The notes: generated by a model not told the origin, from the letters alone. A DNA stretch of 64,000 nt from Paenibacillus assamensis DSM 18201 (GCF_000422445.1 NZ_KE383840.1:1-64000); one strand, 5' to 3'. Shown: positions 24,813-34,382, counted from the first letter of the stretch. Numbers and translations: made by a program.

Positions 24813-26102
24813 TTATACCGATGTGTCAGCTTTAGGACGCTCAAAGCTCCACCCACGCAAGGACAGAAAAGCACGCCCAACGAATGGCAATACAATAGTA
24901 CCTAGGACAGCTGCCATACATACGATCAACAGATTCCCTGAACCTACAACAATACCTGTCGCTATCCCCCATACTAGACCGCCTAATGCAGCATTTACCG
25001 TTACAAAGTGCTCGGCCGCCTTCCACAATACTTCACTACGGAACTGAAATAAACACCAGTACTCGCCTGTGACAAGGCTTTTCCAGTACATATGCAGCCA
25101 AACACTAACAATAACGAATAGAAGCGGAATAACTCCGATTAACATCAAAGGTTCCTCTAACCCCGTCGCCACAATAGCTGTAGTTCCTACACCTACAATC
25201 TTAATAAAAAGGAATAATGAGGCTTTATTGCGCCATAACGTCTTGACTGCCAATGGACCCAGCTTGTCATCTCTATTGCGCTTCAGCCGTTTCCCATAGC
25301 CAGATTGTCGGAACACCCACGATCGCTTGCGGTTTCTGCGGCCAGTCTGCTCAACAGCTTGGGACAATACCAGCTGAGCAAGATTCCCCTTTTGCTTGGC
25401 CTCAGCCGCTGCATCCTTTTCGAAGTTAGCTCTCTCCCTCAAGCGCCAGCGCAAGACAGGCATAGATAATAAGACGACAAAGACTATACCAACAATAGCA
25501 AGCAAGCCCGATGTATCGAACTGCACAAGCCAAATGAGCAATCCAAACAACAGCGTGATAGCTATCATTTGCGCCACTTTCCCTACTACACGTCTCCAGC
25601 CATGCAGATGCGCTCGAAGCCAATGTTCAGTTAAAGCCTGAAGCCAAGACAATGATAACGTGCATAAAGCTGCCGTAACTATTATCGAGGTAGGCATAGC
25701 ATATCCTCGCACAAGCCATGGCAAAACAATAATAATCGAGAAGGCTATTATCCCTAACTGTCTGACCACAAATTCCACCAGGCCAAATCGTACAAGTGAA
25801 CGAATCCATTCTTGCCGTTGAATTAAAAAGAGCTTATCCGCTGCTTCTACCCAAACACGAAGCTCACCCATAAACACTAAACTTAGCAATGGAGTGAACC
25901 ATACGAACTCAGGCAGTTGAAGCGCTGCCGCATATAGGGGTTCATTCCACCATGACCAATAAACCACAGCAACAAATACAAGGGCAGGAACTACGATATA
26001 AAGAGCAACTATCCAATCAGGAATAACCAATTTGATCGAGTCCCATTGATATCGAGAAAAGGTCTTCCATCTTCGTATAGCTAACGCTCTAGCTGTCTTC
26101 AT
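24813..26102 (-). CDS. ecsB: ABC transporter permease EcsB
   Basis: This 429-residue membrane protein has about ten hydrophobic helices, in keeping with EcsB (about 408 in Bacillus). The N-terminal segment reads RWKTFSRYQWDSIKLVIPDW and the central loop is basic (about 220-275, RNRKRSWVFRQSGYGKRLKR) before the second helix group. With EcsA it forms an exporter-type ABC system needed in Bacillus for secretion, competence and intramembrane protease RasP function. Its start overlaps the ecsA stop by 4 bp. Confidence 0.85.
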   Translation of the reverse strand: MKTARALAIRRWKTFSRYQWDSIKLVIPDWIVALYIVVPALVFVAVVYWSWWNEPLYAAALQLPEFVWFTPLLSLVFMGELRVWVEAADKLFLIQRQEWIRSLVRFGLVEFVVRQLGIIAFSIIIVLPWLVRGYAMPTSIIVTAALCTLSLSWLQALTEHWLRAHLHGWRRVVGKVAQMIAITLLFGLLIWLVQFDTSGLLAIVGIVFVVLLSMPVLRWRLRERANFEKDAAAEAKQKGNLAQLVLSQAVEQTGRRNRKRSWVFRQSGYGKRLKRNRDDKLGPLAVKTLWRNKASLFLFIKIVGVGTTAIVATGLEEPLMLIGVIPLLFVIVSVWLHMYWKSLVTGEYWCLFQFRSEVLWKAAEHFVTVNAALGGLVWGIATGIVVGSGNLLIVCMAAVLGTIVLPFVGRAFLSLRGWSFERPKADTSV

Positions 26103-26797
26103 GTCAGCACCTCAAAGCAATCCATTAAGCTCCCGTTTGGCAAACCAGCTCGTTGGCGGATATCTTCTAGTGTGCCATGTGCAACGACAGCTCCCTGTTG
26201 AATAAGCACAAATCGATCACAAATGCGCTCGGCCGTGTCCAATACATGAGTACTCATCAATACACCCGCTCCGCGTTCTCGTTCACTTTTCAACTTATCC
26301 AGCCATATTCGAGTTGCTCTAGGGTCCAAGCCTACAAATGGCTCATCTACAATATAAAGAGGAGGCCGGAGCAAGAAAGCAATAATGAGCATCATTTTCT
26401 GCCTCATCCCCTTAGAAAAGCTACCAGGCAGATGATGAATAACGTCGAGCATCCCAAACTCCTCAATAAGCGGCACGGCTCGCTCTTTCAATTCCGTGTC
26501 ACTTACATCATGAGAAGCACCTGCCAGTTCCAAGTGCTCCCACAACGTCATCGTATCGTAATATTCCGGCTGTTCTGGAACATACGCATATGAACCATTA
26601 CCAGCCCCAATTTGAATACTTCCCTTTACGTGCTGCATAATGCCTAAGATCGACTTGATCGTTGTACTTTTCCCAGCACCGTTCGGGCCGATAAGTCCAA
26701 CTAGTTCCCCAGGTTGGACATCAAATTTGATCGCAGATATCTTACTGTCGCCTGCTTCATATCCTGCCTCTATCAGGTCAACTTGAAGCACTGTCAT
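26099..26797 (-). CDS. ecsA: ABC transporter ATP-binding protein EcsA
   Basis: This 232-residue ATPase shows Walker A GPNGAGKST, Q-loop YVPEQPEYYDTMT, signature FSKGMRQK, Walker B LYIVDEPFVGLD and H-switch MSTHVLDTAERICD. The YYDTMTLWEHLEL stretch and FSKGMRQKM are characteristic of EcsA. The ribosome site is TAGGAGGAAGAACTAC-ATG. It is the first gene of the ecsA-ecsB pair. Confidence 0.9.
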   Translation of the reverse strand: MTVLQVDLIEAGYEAGDSKISAIKFDVQPGELVGLIGPNGAGKSTTIKSILGIMQHVKGSIQIGAGNGSYAYVPEQPEYYDTMTLWEHLELAGASHDVSDTELKERAVPLIEEFGMLDVIHHLPGSFSKGMRQKMMLIIAFLLRPPLYIVDEPFVGLDPRATRIWLDKLKSERERGAGVLMSTHVLDTAERICDRFVLIQQGAVVAHGTLEDIRQRAGLPNGSLMDCFEVLT

Positions 26798-26821
26798 GTA
26801 GTTCTTCCTCCTAAAGTGAAA

Positions 26822-27808
26822 TTAGGGAACAAGAACCACCATTTTCCCTATATTTTCATTACGTTCCATACGCGCATGCGCTTCATTTATTTCTTCAGCT
26901 TCCCATACAGAGTCCACGACAGGCTCGATTTCACCTTTCTCAATCAAAGGCATTGCCCAGTCAACAAAGGAAGCTGTAAGTGCCGCCTTGCGCTCAATAG
27001 GCAGACCTCGCAGCGTACTCGTAATAATATGAATGCGCCGCATCATAGCTGGCAGCAAATCAACGTTCTCCACCTTAGAACCGCCCAACACACCAAATAA
27101 GATCAGACGCCCGTCCATCGCCAAGGCTTCCATATTAGAATTCCAATAAGAAGCACCGATAGGATCCATGATCATATCGACACCTTTTCCATTGGTATAT
27201 TCCATAACCGCATCTTCAAACGATTGATTCCGGTAGTTAATGACGACATCTGCATCAAGGCGTTCAACTGCATCCGCTTTTTCATCTGTACCAACCGTTG
27301 CAATTACAAATGCACCCGCTGCTTTAGCCAGTTGTACGGCTGCAGTTCCTACACCACTTGCCGCAGCATGAATTAACACATGCTCGCCTGCTTTCAATCT
27401 GCCCAACTCGAACATATTGAGATATGCTGTCAAAAATACTTCTGGAATCGCCGCAGCCTCAACAAATGTAAGCTTATCAGAAATTCGTATAGCCAATTCC
27501 GCAGGTATCGTAACGTACTGGGCATAACCTCCCCCAGGCAGCAGTGCACATATTCGATCGCCCACTTCCCAGCCTTCTACGCTTGAACCCACTTCCTCTA
27601 CAACTCCCGCCATCTCTAAACCGATAATCGGGGATGCCCCTTTAGGCGGGGCATACAAACCGCGCTTTTGCAGCAAATCTGCTCGGTTCAACGCTGTCGC
27701 TTCAACACGGATAAGCAATTCTCCTGATGTACACTTCGGCTTTGTCCAACTTCCCCAATACAAACTCTTATTTTCATTAACTAAACACGCAATCATCTGC
27801 TCTTCCAT
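26822..27808 (-). CDS. NAD(P)H-quinone oxidoreductase, zinc-free MDR family
   Basis: This protein of about 328 residues has a GroES-like N-terminal domain (LLIRVEATALNRADLLQKRG, APPKGASPIIGLEMAGVVEEVG) and a Rossmann domain with HAAASGVGTAAVQLAKAAGA. It lacks the zinc-binding cysteines, as in quinone oxidoreductase (QorA/PIG3) proteins that reduce quinones using NADPH. The ATG at 27808 is 8 nt after GAGGAGG and gives the usual length; the longer frame to 27898 adds an unlikely Cys/Tyr-rich leader. It is divergent from an MhqR-like regulator with a palindrome between them, which suggests quinone or electrophile induction. Confidence 0.9.
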   Translation of the reverse strand: MEEQMIACLVNENKSLYWGSWTKPKCTSGELLIRVEATALNRADLLQKRGLYAPPKGASPIIGLEMAGVVEEVGSSVEGWEVGDRICALLPGGGYAQYVTIPAELAIRISDKLTFVEAAAIPEVFLTAYLNMFELGRLKAGEHVLIHAAASGVGTAAVQLAKAAGAFVIATVGTDEKADAVERLDADVVINYRNQSFEDAVMEYTNGKGVDMIMDPIGASYWNSNMEALAMDGRLILFGVLGGSKVENVDLLPAMMRRIHIITSTLRGLPIERKAALTASFVDWAMPLIEKGEIEPVVDSVWEAEEINEAHARMERNENIGKMVVLVP

Positions 27809-27903
27809 CTTCATTACCTCCTCTAGGATGTATCGATTTATTACATCGCTTGTATAACAATACGTACAAGAAATCCATGTGCACTCAACATTTTCCATTA
27901 TGT

Positions 27904-27925
27904 GATAAATGACATGTCCTTTATC
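27904..27925. promoter_or_regulatory. 22-bp palindrome, likely MarR/MhqR operator
   Basis: GATAAATGACATGTCCTTTATC reads as GATAAA...TTTATC around the 8-bp palindrome GACATGTC; only one base pair breaks the symmetry. It lies between the divergent quinone oxidoreductase and MarR genes, 53 bp before the regulator start, as expected for a shared repressor site. Confidence 0.72.
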
Positions 27926-27977
27926 CTATTAACCCATTAAGATGAATAGGTACATATATAAGTAAGGTGGGATTCCT

Positions 27978-28454
27978 ATGCATGAGCGCATGGACAGAGA
28001 GACCGAAGCGTCACTGCATCTATTTCGCGTTTTCTCCAAAGCATTCAAGAGCATCTCCGATCACACTGCTGCTGGCTGTAAACAGGAAGGCTTCAACCCG
28101 ACTGACTTTGCTGTACTGGAAATGCTATACCATAAAGGACCTCAGCCTATCCAGCAAATTGGTTCTAAGTTGCTGCTCCAAAGCGGAAACATCACTTATG
28201 TCATCGATAAACTTGAGCGCAGCGGATATGTGAAACGTCTTCCTTGTACAAAAGATCGTCGCGTCATCTATGCCGAGTTAAGTGAAAGTGGATGGCAAAG
28301 TATGAAGCTTATTGTGCCCCGTCAAGCCCAAATGCTTCGTAGAGCACTAAGTGGATTGACAACGAAAGAAAAAGATCAAGCCATTACCCTTCTCAAAAAG
28401 TTAGGCTTACAAGCAGAACGTCTTGCTCTTATCCACTATACAAAAAATGAATAG
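27978..28454 (+). CDS. MarR-family regulator, MhqR-like
   Basis: This 158-residue regulator has the MarR winged helix: NPTDFAVLEMLYHKGPQPIQ, then IGSKLLLQSGNITYVIDKLE and GYVKRLPCTKDRRVIYAEL (wing). The block LLLQSGNITYVIDKLE is typical of the MhqR/YkvE subgroup that represses quinone-detoxifying genes in Bacillus. Only one cysteine is present in the wing region (Cys about 92), so OhrR-type single-Cys sensing near the N-terminus is not supported. The partner gene for a quinone oxidoreductase lies divergently, with a palindrome between. A second ATG at codon 5 is possible; the first is closest to AAGGTGGG. Confidence 0.85.
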   Translation: MHERMDRETEASLHLFRVFSKAFKSISDHTAAGCKQEGFNPTDFAVLEMLYHKGPQPIQQIGSKLLLQSGNITYVIDKLERSGYVKRLPCTKDRRVIYAELSESGWQSMKLIVPRQAQMLRRALSGLTTKEKDQAITLLKKLGLQAERLALIHYTKNE

Positions 28455-28458
28455 AGCT

Positions 28459-28496
28459 AAAGAGCCTGCTTCCCCTACGAAGCACGGCTCTTTTTC
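28459..28496 (+). terminator. Terminator after the MarR gene
   Basis: AAAGAGCC-T-GCTTC pairs with GAAGC-AC-GGCTCTTT (28459-28493), followed by TTC. The flanking A and T runs make it usable for the convergent solute-binding gene as well. Confidence 0.85.
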
Positions 28497-28508
28497 ATAA
28501 ACATCTAT

Positions 28509-29834
28509 TTATCTTCTTACACTCATCATGTCCATTAAAATCTTGCGAGACTGCCTTACCTCCGCATTGATCGCATGTTCAATGGAAGAAAGAGTGTCAT
28601 AAGGCTTTGAATTATCATCTATCGCTTGCTGCCTACGTGCTCGATACTTCTCTTCCATATCCACATCAAACGGGGTTGGGCGGTATTCCACAATGTGATT
28701 GGTCAACTTCATATACAGCTCATTCGCATGCTGTCCTCCTAGAAATTCACTCCTGCTACTTTGTTCCAACAGGTGAAGTCGAGATGGAAGATGGGCAGCC
28801 ACTAATCCGTCCTGATCCATATGTTCATACACATATTTCATGAACTCCCAAGCCAACTGCTTATTGTTCGACATCTTAGGCATCATGAAGTACGTTCCGT
28901 CTGAGAACCCGTACGTGCCTAATGGTAATTTCGTAGCCCGCCACAATCCCTTCGTCTCTGGTGCGATCTCTCTTAGACGCTTCTCGCCCCATGTCCCAAG
29001 ATACACCATTGCCTGATGGCCCGAACGAACTGCCTCCTTCCCTGCCTTCGTACGCAATGGGATGTTGAGTGCAAGATCGCTTTCTTTTAGTTTCTGTGAC
29101 AGCTCAAATGCACGTGCGATGTGAACGTTATTACGGTTAAACATATACATGTTGTCGAATAAAGGAATGGCTGATTCTGCCCAATCTAAAGGATTGGTGA
29201 CATCTTGCATCATATAGATTCCTTCTTGCCTCAGCCTTATAGCCATAGCAAGTAAACGTTCTTCGCTCTCCAAATACTTTGCAAGCTCTTCCGGTTCAGA
29301 TGGATAACCGTACTTTTCCATAATATCTTTGCGATAGTATGTCAACAGTGGTGAAGTCGAAATCGGGAGTGCAAATAGTCGCTCATTATCTAGCGAATGC
29401 GCCGCTTTCAATAGCGGTATTGACATCGTATTTTTGAGCTTATCCTCTAAATAACCCTCACCTTTTAAGTCCACCAGCCCATCAATCACACTAAACTCAC
29501 CAAGCACCATGTGATCGACTTCCATAACGTCAGGAGTGCTGCCGCTGACTAATGCTTCTCTGTACACATTCACATGGTCATGATAATTAATACGCTTAAT
29601 ATGGACTTTGACCCCTTGATGGTTCTTTTCAAATTTTTCAGCTAACTGCTTATAGTTTTCACTATATGCCCATATCGTAATCTCTTGCGGGGCCACTTCT
29701 TTCCCCAATGTTTTATGCTCTCGTGGCCATGTTGATACCTTTTCGGTACGAGCGCAGCCAGATAGCAGTAATGCAAAGAAACATACAATAAGCGTAGCAA
29801 GCAAATGTCTATATGATAATCGAACTTGTATCAT
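28509..29834 (-). CDS. Family-1 extracellular solute-binding lipoprotein
   Basis: This 441-residue lipoprotein has the lipobox LLSGC (Cys27) and the lobes of a sugar-type periplasmic binding protein: ITIWAYSENYKQLAEKFEKN-HQGVKVHI, GSTPDVMEVDHMVLGEF, LFALPISTSPLLTYYRKDIM and GLWRATKLPLG. No permease or ATPase gene is near. Instead it lies 6 bp downstream of a GGDEF-EAL gene, and its ribosome site GGAGG is part of the end of that gene (RPGG codons). Inference: it may serve as the external ligand sensor for the diguanylate cyclase/phosphodiesterase instead of in transport. Confidence 0.85.
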   Translation of the reverse strand: MIQVRLSYRHLLATLIVCFFALLLSGCARTEKVSTWPREHKTLGKEVAPQEITIWAYSENYKQLAEKFEKNHQGVKVHIKRINYHDHVNVYREALVSGSTPDVMEVDHMVLGEFSVIDGLVDLKGEGYLEDKLKNTMSIPLLKAAHSLDNERLFALPISTSPLLTYYRKDIMEKYGYPSEPEELAKYLESEERLLAMAIRLRQEGIYMMQDVTNPLDWAESAIPLFDNMYMFNRNNVHIARAFELSQKLKESDLALNIPLRTKAGKEAVRSGHQAMVYLGTWGEKRLREIAPETKGLWRATKLPLGTYGFSDGTYFMMPKMSNNKQLAWEFMKYVYEHMDQDGLVAAHLPSRLHLLEQSSRSEFLGGQHANELYMKLTNHIVEYRPTPFDVDMEEKYRARRQQAIDDNSKPYDTLSSIEHAINAEVRQSRKILMDMMSVRR

Positions 29835-29840
29835 GTCCGA

Positions 29841-32567
29841 TCAACCTCCGGGTCGAGCAGCTCCCAATATATGCTCCATCATCGCAAATTGATGATATTG
29901 TGCGACGAACTCCTTTGCTGGAAGCGGCGGTGTTATAAGGTATCCTTGAATTTGCGTACAACCAAGCGCCTGTAGCTGCACTAGTTCCTCCACTGTTTCT
30001 ACTCCTTCTGCCATAACTTTAAGATTCATGCTTTGCCCCATCTGGATGACAGCCTGCACGATAGATACATTGGTGCTGTCACTTTGCAAATGTCGAACAA
30101 AGGAACGATCGATTTTTAAGATGTGGATGGGTAGTGTTTTTAAACGACTTAAGGATGAATACCCTGTCCCAAAGTCATCTACTGCGATTTGAATGCCGCG
30201 CTTGTCCAACTGCTTTAATACGAAAATGGCTTGTTCTACATGCTTGTGAACATAACCTTCTGTAATCTCAAGAATCAAGCTTTCGGGATTAAAACCTGTT
30301 TGCTCTAAAATGCGGTCAACACTTGCCAAAAAATCATGGTTCAGAAATTGCCGCAGTGAAACATTAACAGACAGCTTAAAATGCGGCAGCACTTGCTTGC
30401 TTGTCCACTCCAGATGCTGTAAGCATGCTGTACGCAGTACCCAGTCGCCAATAGGAATAATAAGTCCTGATTCTTCTGCCAAGGGAATAAATTTGGACGG
30501 GGACACAAACCCGCGTTCTGGATGATTCCAACGCAGAAGCACTTCAGCGGCCGTCACGACTCCCTCAACATCAACGATTGGCTGGTAATTAAGATGCAGT
30601 TCTCCACGATCCAGCGCCTTGCGCAGATCGCTCTCCAGCATATGCCTTTCTGGCAGCTGCTCTGGATGAAGCTGATCATAGAACATATACGTCTGCCCTC
30701 CTCGATCTTTAGCAGCGTACATGGCTGTATCAGCATGCTTCAACAACGAAGTAAACTCCGTACCATCATCAGGATACACAGCGATGCCAATTGATGCCGA
30801 TATGTACAACTCGTAGGAAGATACAAAAAAGCTTTCTCTGAACTGAGTTAAAATCTGATGCACGGCTACTGTAGCATCTTGGCGGCAGCTGTCTTCCATA
30901 ATGACAACAAATTCATCTCCACCAAGACGTGCACAAATGTGCGCTCCTGCCATAGTGCTCATACAACAGGTTAGCCGCTGCCCAACCCGTACCAGCAAAG
31001 AATCACCAATGTTATGACCAAGTGAATCATTAATATGCTTAAATCGATCCAAATCGATAAACATAAGTACGAGCGAAGAAGACTTCTGTTCAGCTGCCTT
31101 TAACGCTTTCTCAAGATTAACTGTAAAATAATGTCGATTTGGCAACTGCGTCAATGTATCATAATAAGCGAGATGTTGAAGCTTCTCCTCTGAAGTTTCC
31201 AGCATCGTCGTCTGATCAACCAACTTCTCGTTCATCCGATTCATCTCACGAATCATTTCCGCGAGACGGTCGGACATCATCCGAAAGTTATGCACCAGTG
31301 AGCGGATTTCTCCGATACTGCTCTCTGGCCACGGAATTTTGTGAGTAAGAAGCTTATTCGGCATCCCTGTTGTAATCGCTGTAAGATTGCTAAGCGAGCG
31401 GACGATATACCGATTGGCTAATATAGACATACCTGCTGCAAGCGAACAAAGGATAAACAACGTAATATATTTTTGCAAATAAAGCTCAATCGTTTCTTTT
31501 AAATAGTGCGAGATTGGCAGCAGCACCACCACTTTATTTATGGGATGCTCCTTCAACCGTCTTTCCATTACATAATAGCCATCGCTCCATCGGCGAGTTT
31601 CATAGTCATAATCATGTGCAGATGGAAGCCATCTGAAAAAATGTTGTACATCATTATGATTCAGATTAAATCCATCAATTAAGAGAGGATCCTTCTCTAG
31701 TCTCCCTTCATTTTTACTCATGTCAGTCACCTTAAACCAATGCTCATCCGTAGATGTAATGAGCTCATTATTACTATCATAGAGTGAAATTTTTAATAAG
31801 CTGCTATGAGAGTAATCCTCCATCATTCGTTCTACCATGCCAACCTGAATCCTGTGTCTTAAGGCTAAACTCTGTCGTTTACTCAGATTCATCTCGTACA
31901 GCCAGTCTGAAACAAGACGTGTCTGCGTATCTAAAAAATAGAAGGAATCGGTTTCAATCTCGTTGCGCATTTGTTTGCTGTCCAAAACCATGTTGATCAT
32001 AAACGGAATAAAAATAGCTGCGATGCAAAGATGAGTTAAAAGTTGGCTCAAATAAACGGACTTTTTGCGAGCCTTTGGAATGACCCGCGACCACGGAACG
32101 TAGGTAACGATAATGTCTGCAAGAAAAGCATTAAGCAAACCATTCATAGCAAACATAAAATATTGAAGCAGTACTTCCGCACTGAGTATGTCCGTAGACA
32201 AGTAAAAGAATAGGGCAGCAAAGGGAGCCCCTATACAAAGCCAATACAAGCCGCTCCATAATAAGAGTAGTTCTCTCTTACGCTCATATAAATATCCTAC
32301 CAAGATAAGCTCTAAGCCAATTAACAGTAGCGTAACTGATCCAAAACCAAAAAAATACAAGCCAAGACTAACAATTAATGCGGAGCCAGCCGCCCATTGG
32401 GAACCGAACAAAACGAGGATAATTAGTAAAAAGGCGCTGCAAATCATAAACTCGGCGCCATATGCATATTGAATGCCATACTGCGTGAAAAGGGCCGCGA
32501 ATGCGATGAGAACCGCGCAGATGAGCCCCGCACGCCATGAGCTATAAGGTAGTAAAGAACGCGGCAT
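29841..32567 (-). CDS. Membrane-bound GGDEF-EAL cyclic-di-GMP protein
   Basis: This 908-residue protein has about eight N-terminal helices (1-195), an extracytoplasmic region of about 160 residues (200-365), another helix, a HAMP-like linker, a GGDEF domain (about 470-630) with intact GGDEF near 549, and an EAL domain (about 645-895). The EAL motif reads EVL, with the catalytic Glu kept; DDFGTGYSSLSRL and LKIDRSFV are intact, so phosphodiesterase activity is plausible. An RxxD inhibitory site five residues before GGDEF is not seen. The helix bundle resembles MASE-type sensors. It is in operon with a solute-binding lipoprotein, 6 bp apart, so signal input may come from a bound ligand. Confidence 0.9.
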   Translation of the reverse strand: MPRSLLPYSSWRAGLICAVLIAFAALFTQYGIQYAYGAEFMICSAFLLIILVLFGSQWAAGSALIVSLGLYFFGFGSVTLLLIGLELILVGYLYERKRELLLLWSGLYWLCIGAPFAALFFYLSTDILSAEVLLQYFMFAMNGLLNAFLADIIVTYVPWSRVIPKARKKSVYLSQLLTHLCIAAIFIPFMINMVLDSKQMRNEIETDSFYFLDTQTRLVSDWLYEMNLSKRQSLALRHRIQVGMVERMMEDYSHSSLLKISLYDSNNELITSTDEHWFKVTDMSKNEGRLEKDPLLIDGFNLNHNDVQHFFRWLPSAHDYDYETRRWSDGYYVMERRLKEHPINKVVVLLPISHYLKETIELYLQKYITLFILCSLAAGMSILANRYIVRSLSNLTAITTGMPNKLLTHKIPWPESSIGEIRSLVHNFRMMSDRLAEMIREMNRMNEKLVDQTTMLETSEEKLQHLAYYDTLTQLPNRHYFTVNLEKALKAAEQKSSSLVLMFIDLDRFKHINDSLGHNIGDSLLVRVGQRLTCCMSTMAGAHICARLGGDEFVVIMEDSCRQDATVAVHQILTQFRESFFVSSYELYISASIGIAVYPDDGTEFTSLLKHADTAMYAAKDRGGQTYMFYDQLHPEQLPERHMLESDLRKALDRGELHLNYQPIVDVEGVVTAAEVLLRWNHPERGFVSPSKFIPLAEESGLIIPIGDWVLRTACLQHLEWTSKQVLPHFKLSVNVSLRQFLNHDFLASVDRILEQTGFNPESLILEITEGYVHKHVEQAIFVLKQLDKRGIQIAVDDFGTGYSSLSRLKTLPIHILKIDRSFVRHLQSDSTNVSIVQAVIQMGQSMNLKVMAEGVETVEELVQLQALGCTQIQGYLITPPLPAKEFVAQYHQFAMMEHILGAARPGG

Positions 32568-32754
32568 AGCAAAATTACTCCTTTACATATTGAACAGACA
32601 TACATAAATTAATGTTCTGCCGCTATCTGCACGACACTGCGAATAGATGTACATGTCACGGAGAAAGGCATCTAATTTGGAATAACATCCCTCACCATGA
32701 AGGCATTACATAAATAAATTCGACACAAAAATGACTTTTCCTACCTATTGCAAA

Positions 32755-32784
32755 TAAAAAACCGACACTTTCATCGTGTCGGTT
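32755..32784 (-). terminator. Terminator of the ECF transporter operon
   Basis: AACCGACAC (32760-32768) and GTGTCGGTT (32776-32784) form a perfect 9-bp stem with a 7-nt loop. The minus strand continues with TTTTTT. The rest of the 260-bp gap 32568-32828 shows nothing I can name. Confidence 0.88.
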
Positions 32785-32828
32785 GTTGTTAGATCCGTTC
32801 ATTCACTATTCTAGATCAGCTACATGTT

Positions 32829-34382
32829 CTATTCCTCGTTTACATGTTCATGCCTATAAATACGGAGATTCCCGTTGTTCATCATCCATAAATGCCAGTT
32901 CGATCGCTCCTGCGCATAACGATCCCACAGTTCATCATGAGTAGCCACGATAAGCGCTGTACCTTGCTGACGCAGCAGCTCACAGTAATGAATGAGTGCA
33001 GAGGCAAAGCGTTCATCCAATCCTGCAGTTGGTTCATCTAAAATGAGCAAATGAGGCCGATGAGCGGTTGCCATGATGAAATTTAGCATACGTCTACTGG
33101 CAGCAGGAAGCTCTTGTGGATTTTCCTGTGCTCGATGCGTCAAGCCAAGCAGTTCCAAATGGTTGTTAACCCATTCGGTACGCGAGCGTTCCGGCTTCCC
33201 ATGTTTGCCTTGATTGTCATTGTTAATAGGATCGACCTTCTTAACCTTGCAATCATCATTTTCGTTAAGCGGATTGACTGGACAAGGTGTATAAGGGTTT
33301 ATTCCAATTGCGATTGTGCTATCATACACGAACTCAAGCTCTTGCTGCACAGTATCATATAAAAACATCGCGTAGCTGGACTGAGGCACATAACCGACAA
33401 GCCTAGCCAATTCATGCGGCTTCAAACTCAATAACGAATGTCCAACTATGCGGACAGTTCCATGCTGTAAAGGCAAAGACTGTGTAATCATATGCAGCAG
33501 CGTTGTCTTTCCTGAGCCATTCTCACCTTGCAGCAGCACAGCTTCACCTGGCATAAGTACAGCATCTGCGCGAATGCCAAAGGCGGAGTCTGGATAGCTT
33601 GAGCATGCATCTTCCAGTTTAATAGCCGCCACTTGCAATTGTTCGTCGATATTTCTGTTTCCCCTAACTGCTGGCTCTCCTTCGCTTCCCTTATCCATCG
33701 AGAACGAACTAGCCAGCTCAAACGGTACAGTAGGAAGCAATTGACCTTGCTTCAATTGGAGCCAAGTGGCCCGCAACCAAAGAGGATGAGAATGATCCCG
33801 CTGTTCCACTCTTGGCAAGATCATGACTAGTGCATGAGCAGCAGACTCCTCAAGCCACTGTAATAGAGCATCCGCAAATAACAGCTTTGCGCCTTTATCG
33901 AGATGACTCCAAGCATCGTCCATGATGAGCAACTGCGGCTCCATCGTCCAAACACTGCTTGCAGCAATTTGCTGCTGCTGGCCTCCAGATAACTGCTCAA
34001 TAGCAGACAATCGGTAATCCCGCATGTCAATTCGCTTGAGTTCTCTTTCAATGCGCCGTTCAATCTCGGAAATGTCTACGCCAAGATTAGCTGGCCCAAA
34101 AGCTAATTCATCTTCTACAACTCCAACGACGAAGGAAGATAACTCGCCACCCATATGTCCAACAGTTTCACTGCTTACATAAACACTGCCATCCAATCGA
34201 CCTTCATGTTCTGGCATCACTTGAGCCATAATACGGCTTAACGTAGATTTTCCGCTACCGCTCTCTCCCAATATGACGGTGAAGCTTCCCTGTTCGATAG
34301 TCAGATCTATCTCTTTCAATAAACAGGGCGCATCGGGGTAGCTGAAGCTAACCTGTGATAGTCGCAGCAAAGGCATATTCAT
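32829..34382 (-). CDS. Fused double ATPase of an ECF transporter (YkoD-like)
   Basis: This 517-residue protein carries two ABC ATPase domains. Domain 1 (about 5-225) has Walker A GESGSGKST, signature LSGGQQQQI and Walker B LLIMDDAWSHLD with Asp in place of the catalytic Glu; the switch His is missing (VMILPRVEQ). Domain 2 (about 255-505) has Walker A GENGSGKTT, Walker B LLILDEPTAGLD with Glu and an H-switch VATHDE, but its signature is replaced by LPAASRRML. Put together, one composite ATP site is canonical and the other degenerate. A charged insertion (about 350-395) sits between the Q-loop and signature of domain 2. The ATG has AAAGGAGG 9 nt upstream. It is the last gene of the ECF operon. 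Confidence 0.88.
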   Translation of the reverse strand: MNMPLLRLSQVSFSYPDAPCLLKEIDLTIEQGSFTVILGESGSGKSTLSRIMAQVMPEHEGRLDGSVYVSSETVGHMGGELSSFVVGVVEDELAFGPANLGVDISEIERRIERELKRIDMRDYRLSAIEQLSGGQQQQIAASSVWTMEPQLLIMDDAWSHLDKGAKLLFADALLQWLEESAAHALVMILPRVEQRDHSHPLWLRATWLQLKQGQLLPTVPFELASSFSMDKGSEGEPAVRGNRNIDEQLQVAAIKLEDACSSYPDSAFGIRADAVLMPGEAVLLQGENGSGKTTLLHMITQSLPLQHGTVRIVGHSLLSLKPHELARLVGYVPQSSYAMFLYDTVQQELEFVYDSTIAIGINPYTPCPVNPLNENDDCKVKKVDPINNDNQGKHGKPERSRTEWVNNHLELLGLTHRAQENPQELPAASRRMLNFIMATAHRPHLLILDEPTAGLDERFASALIHYCELLRQQGTALIVATHDELWDRYAQERSNWHLWMMNNGNLRIYRHEHVNEE

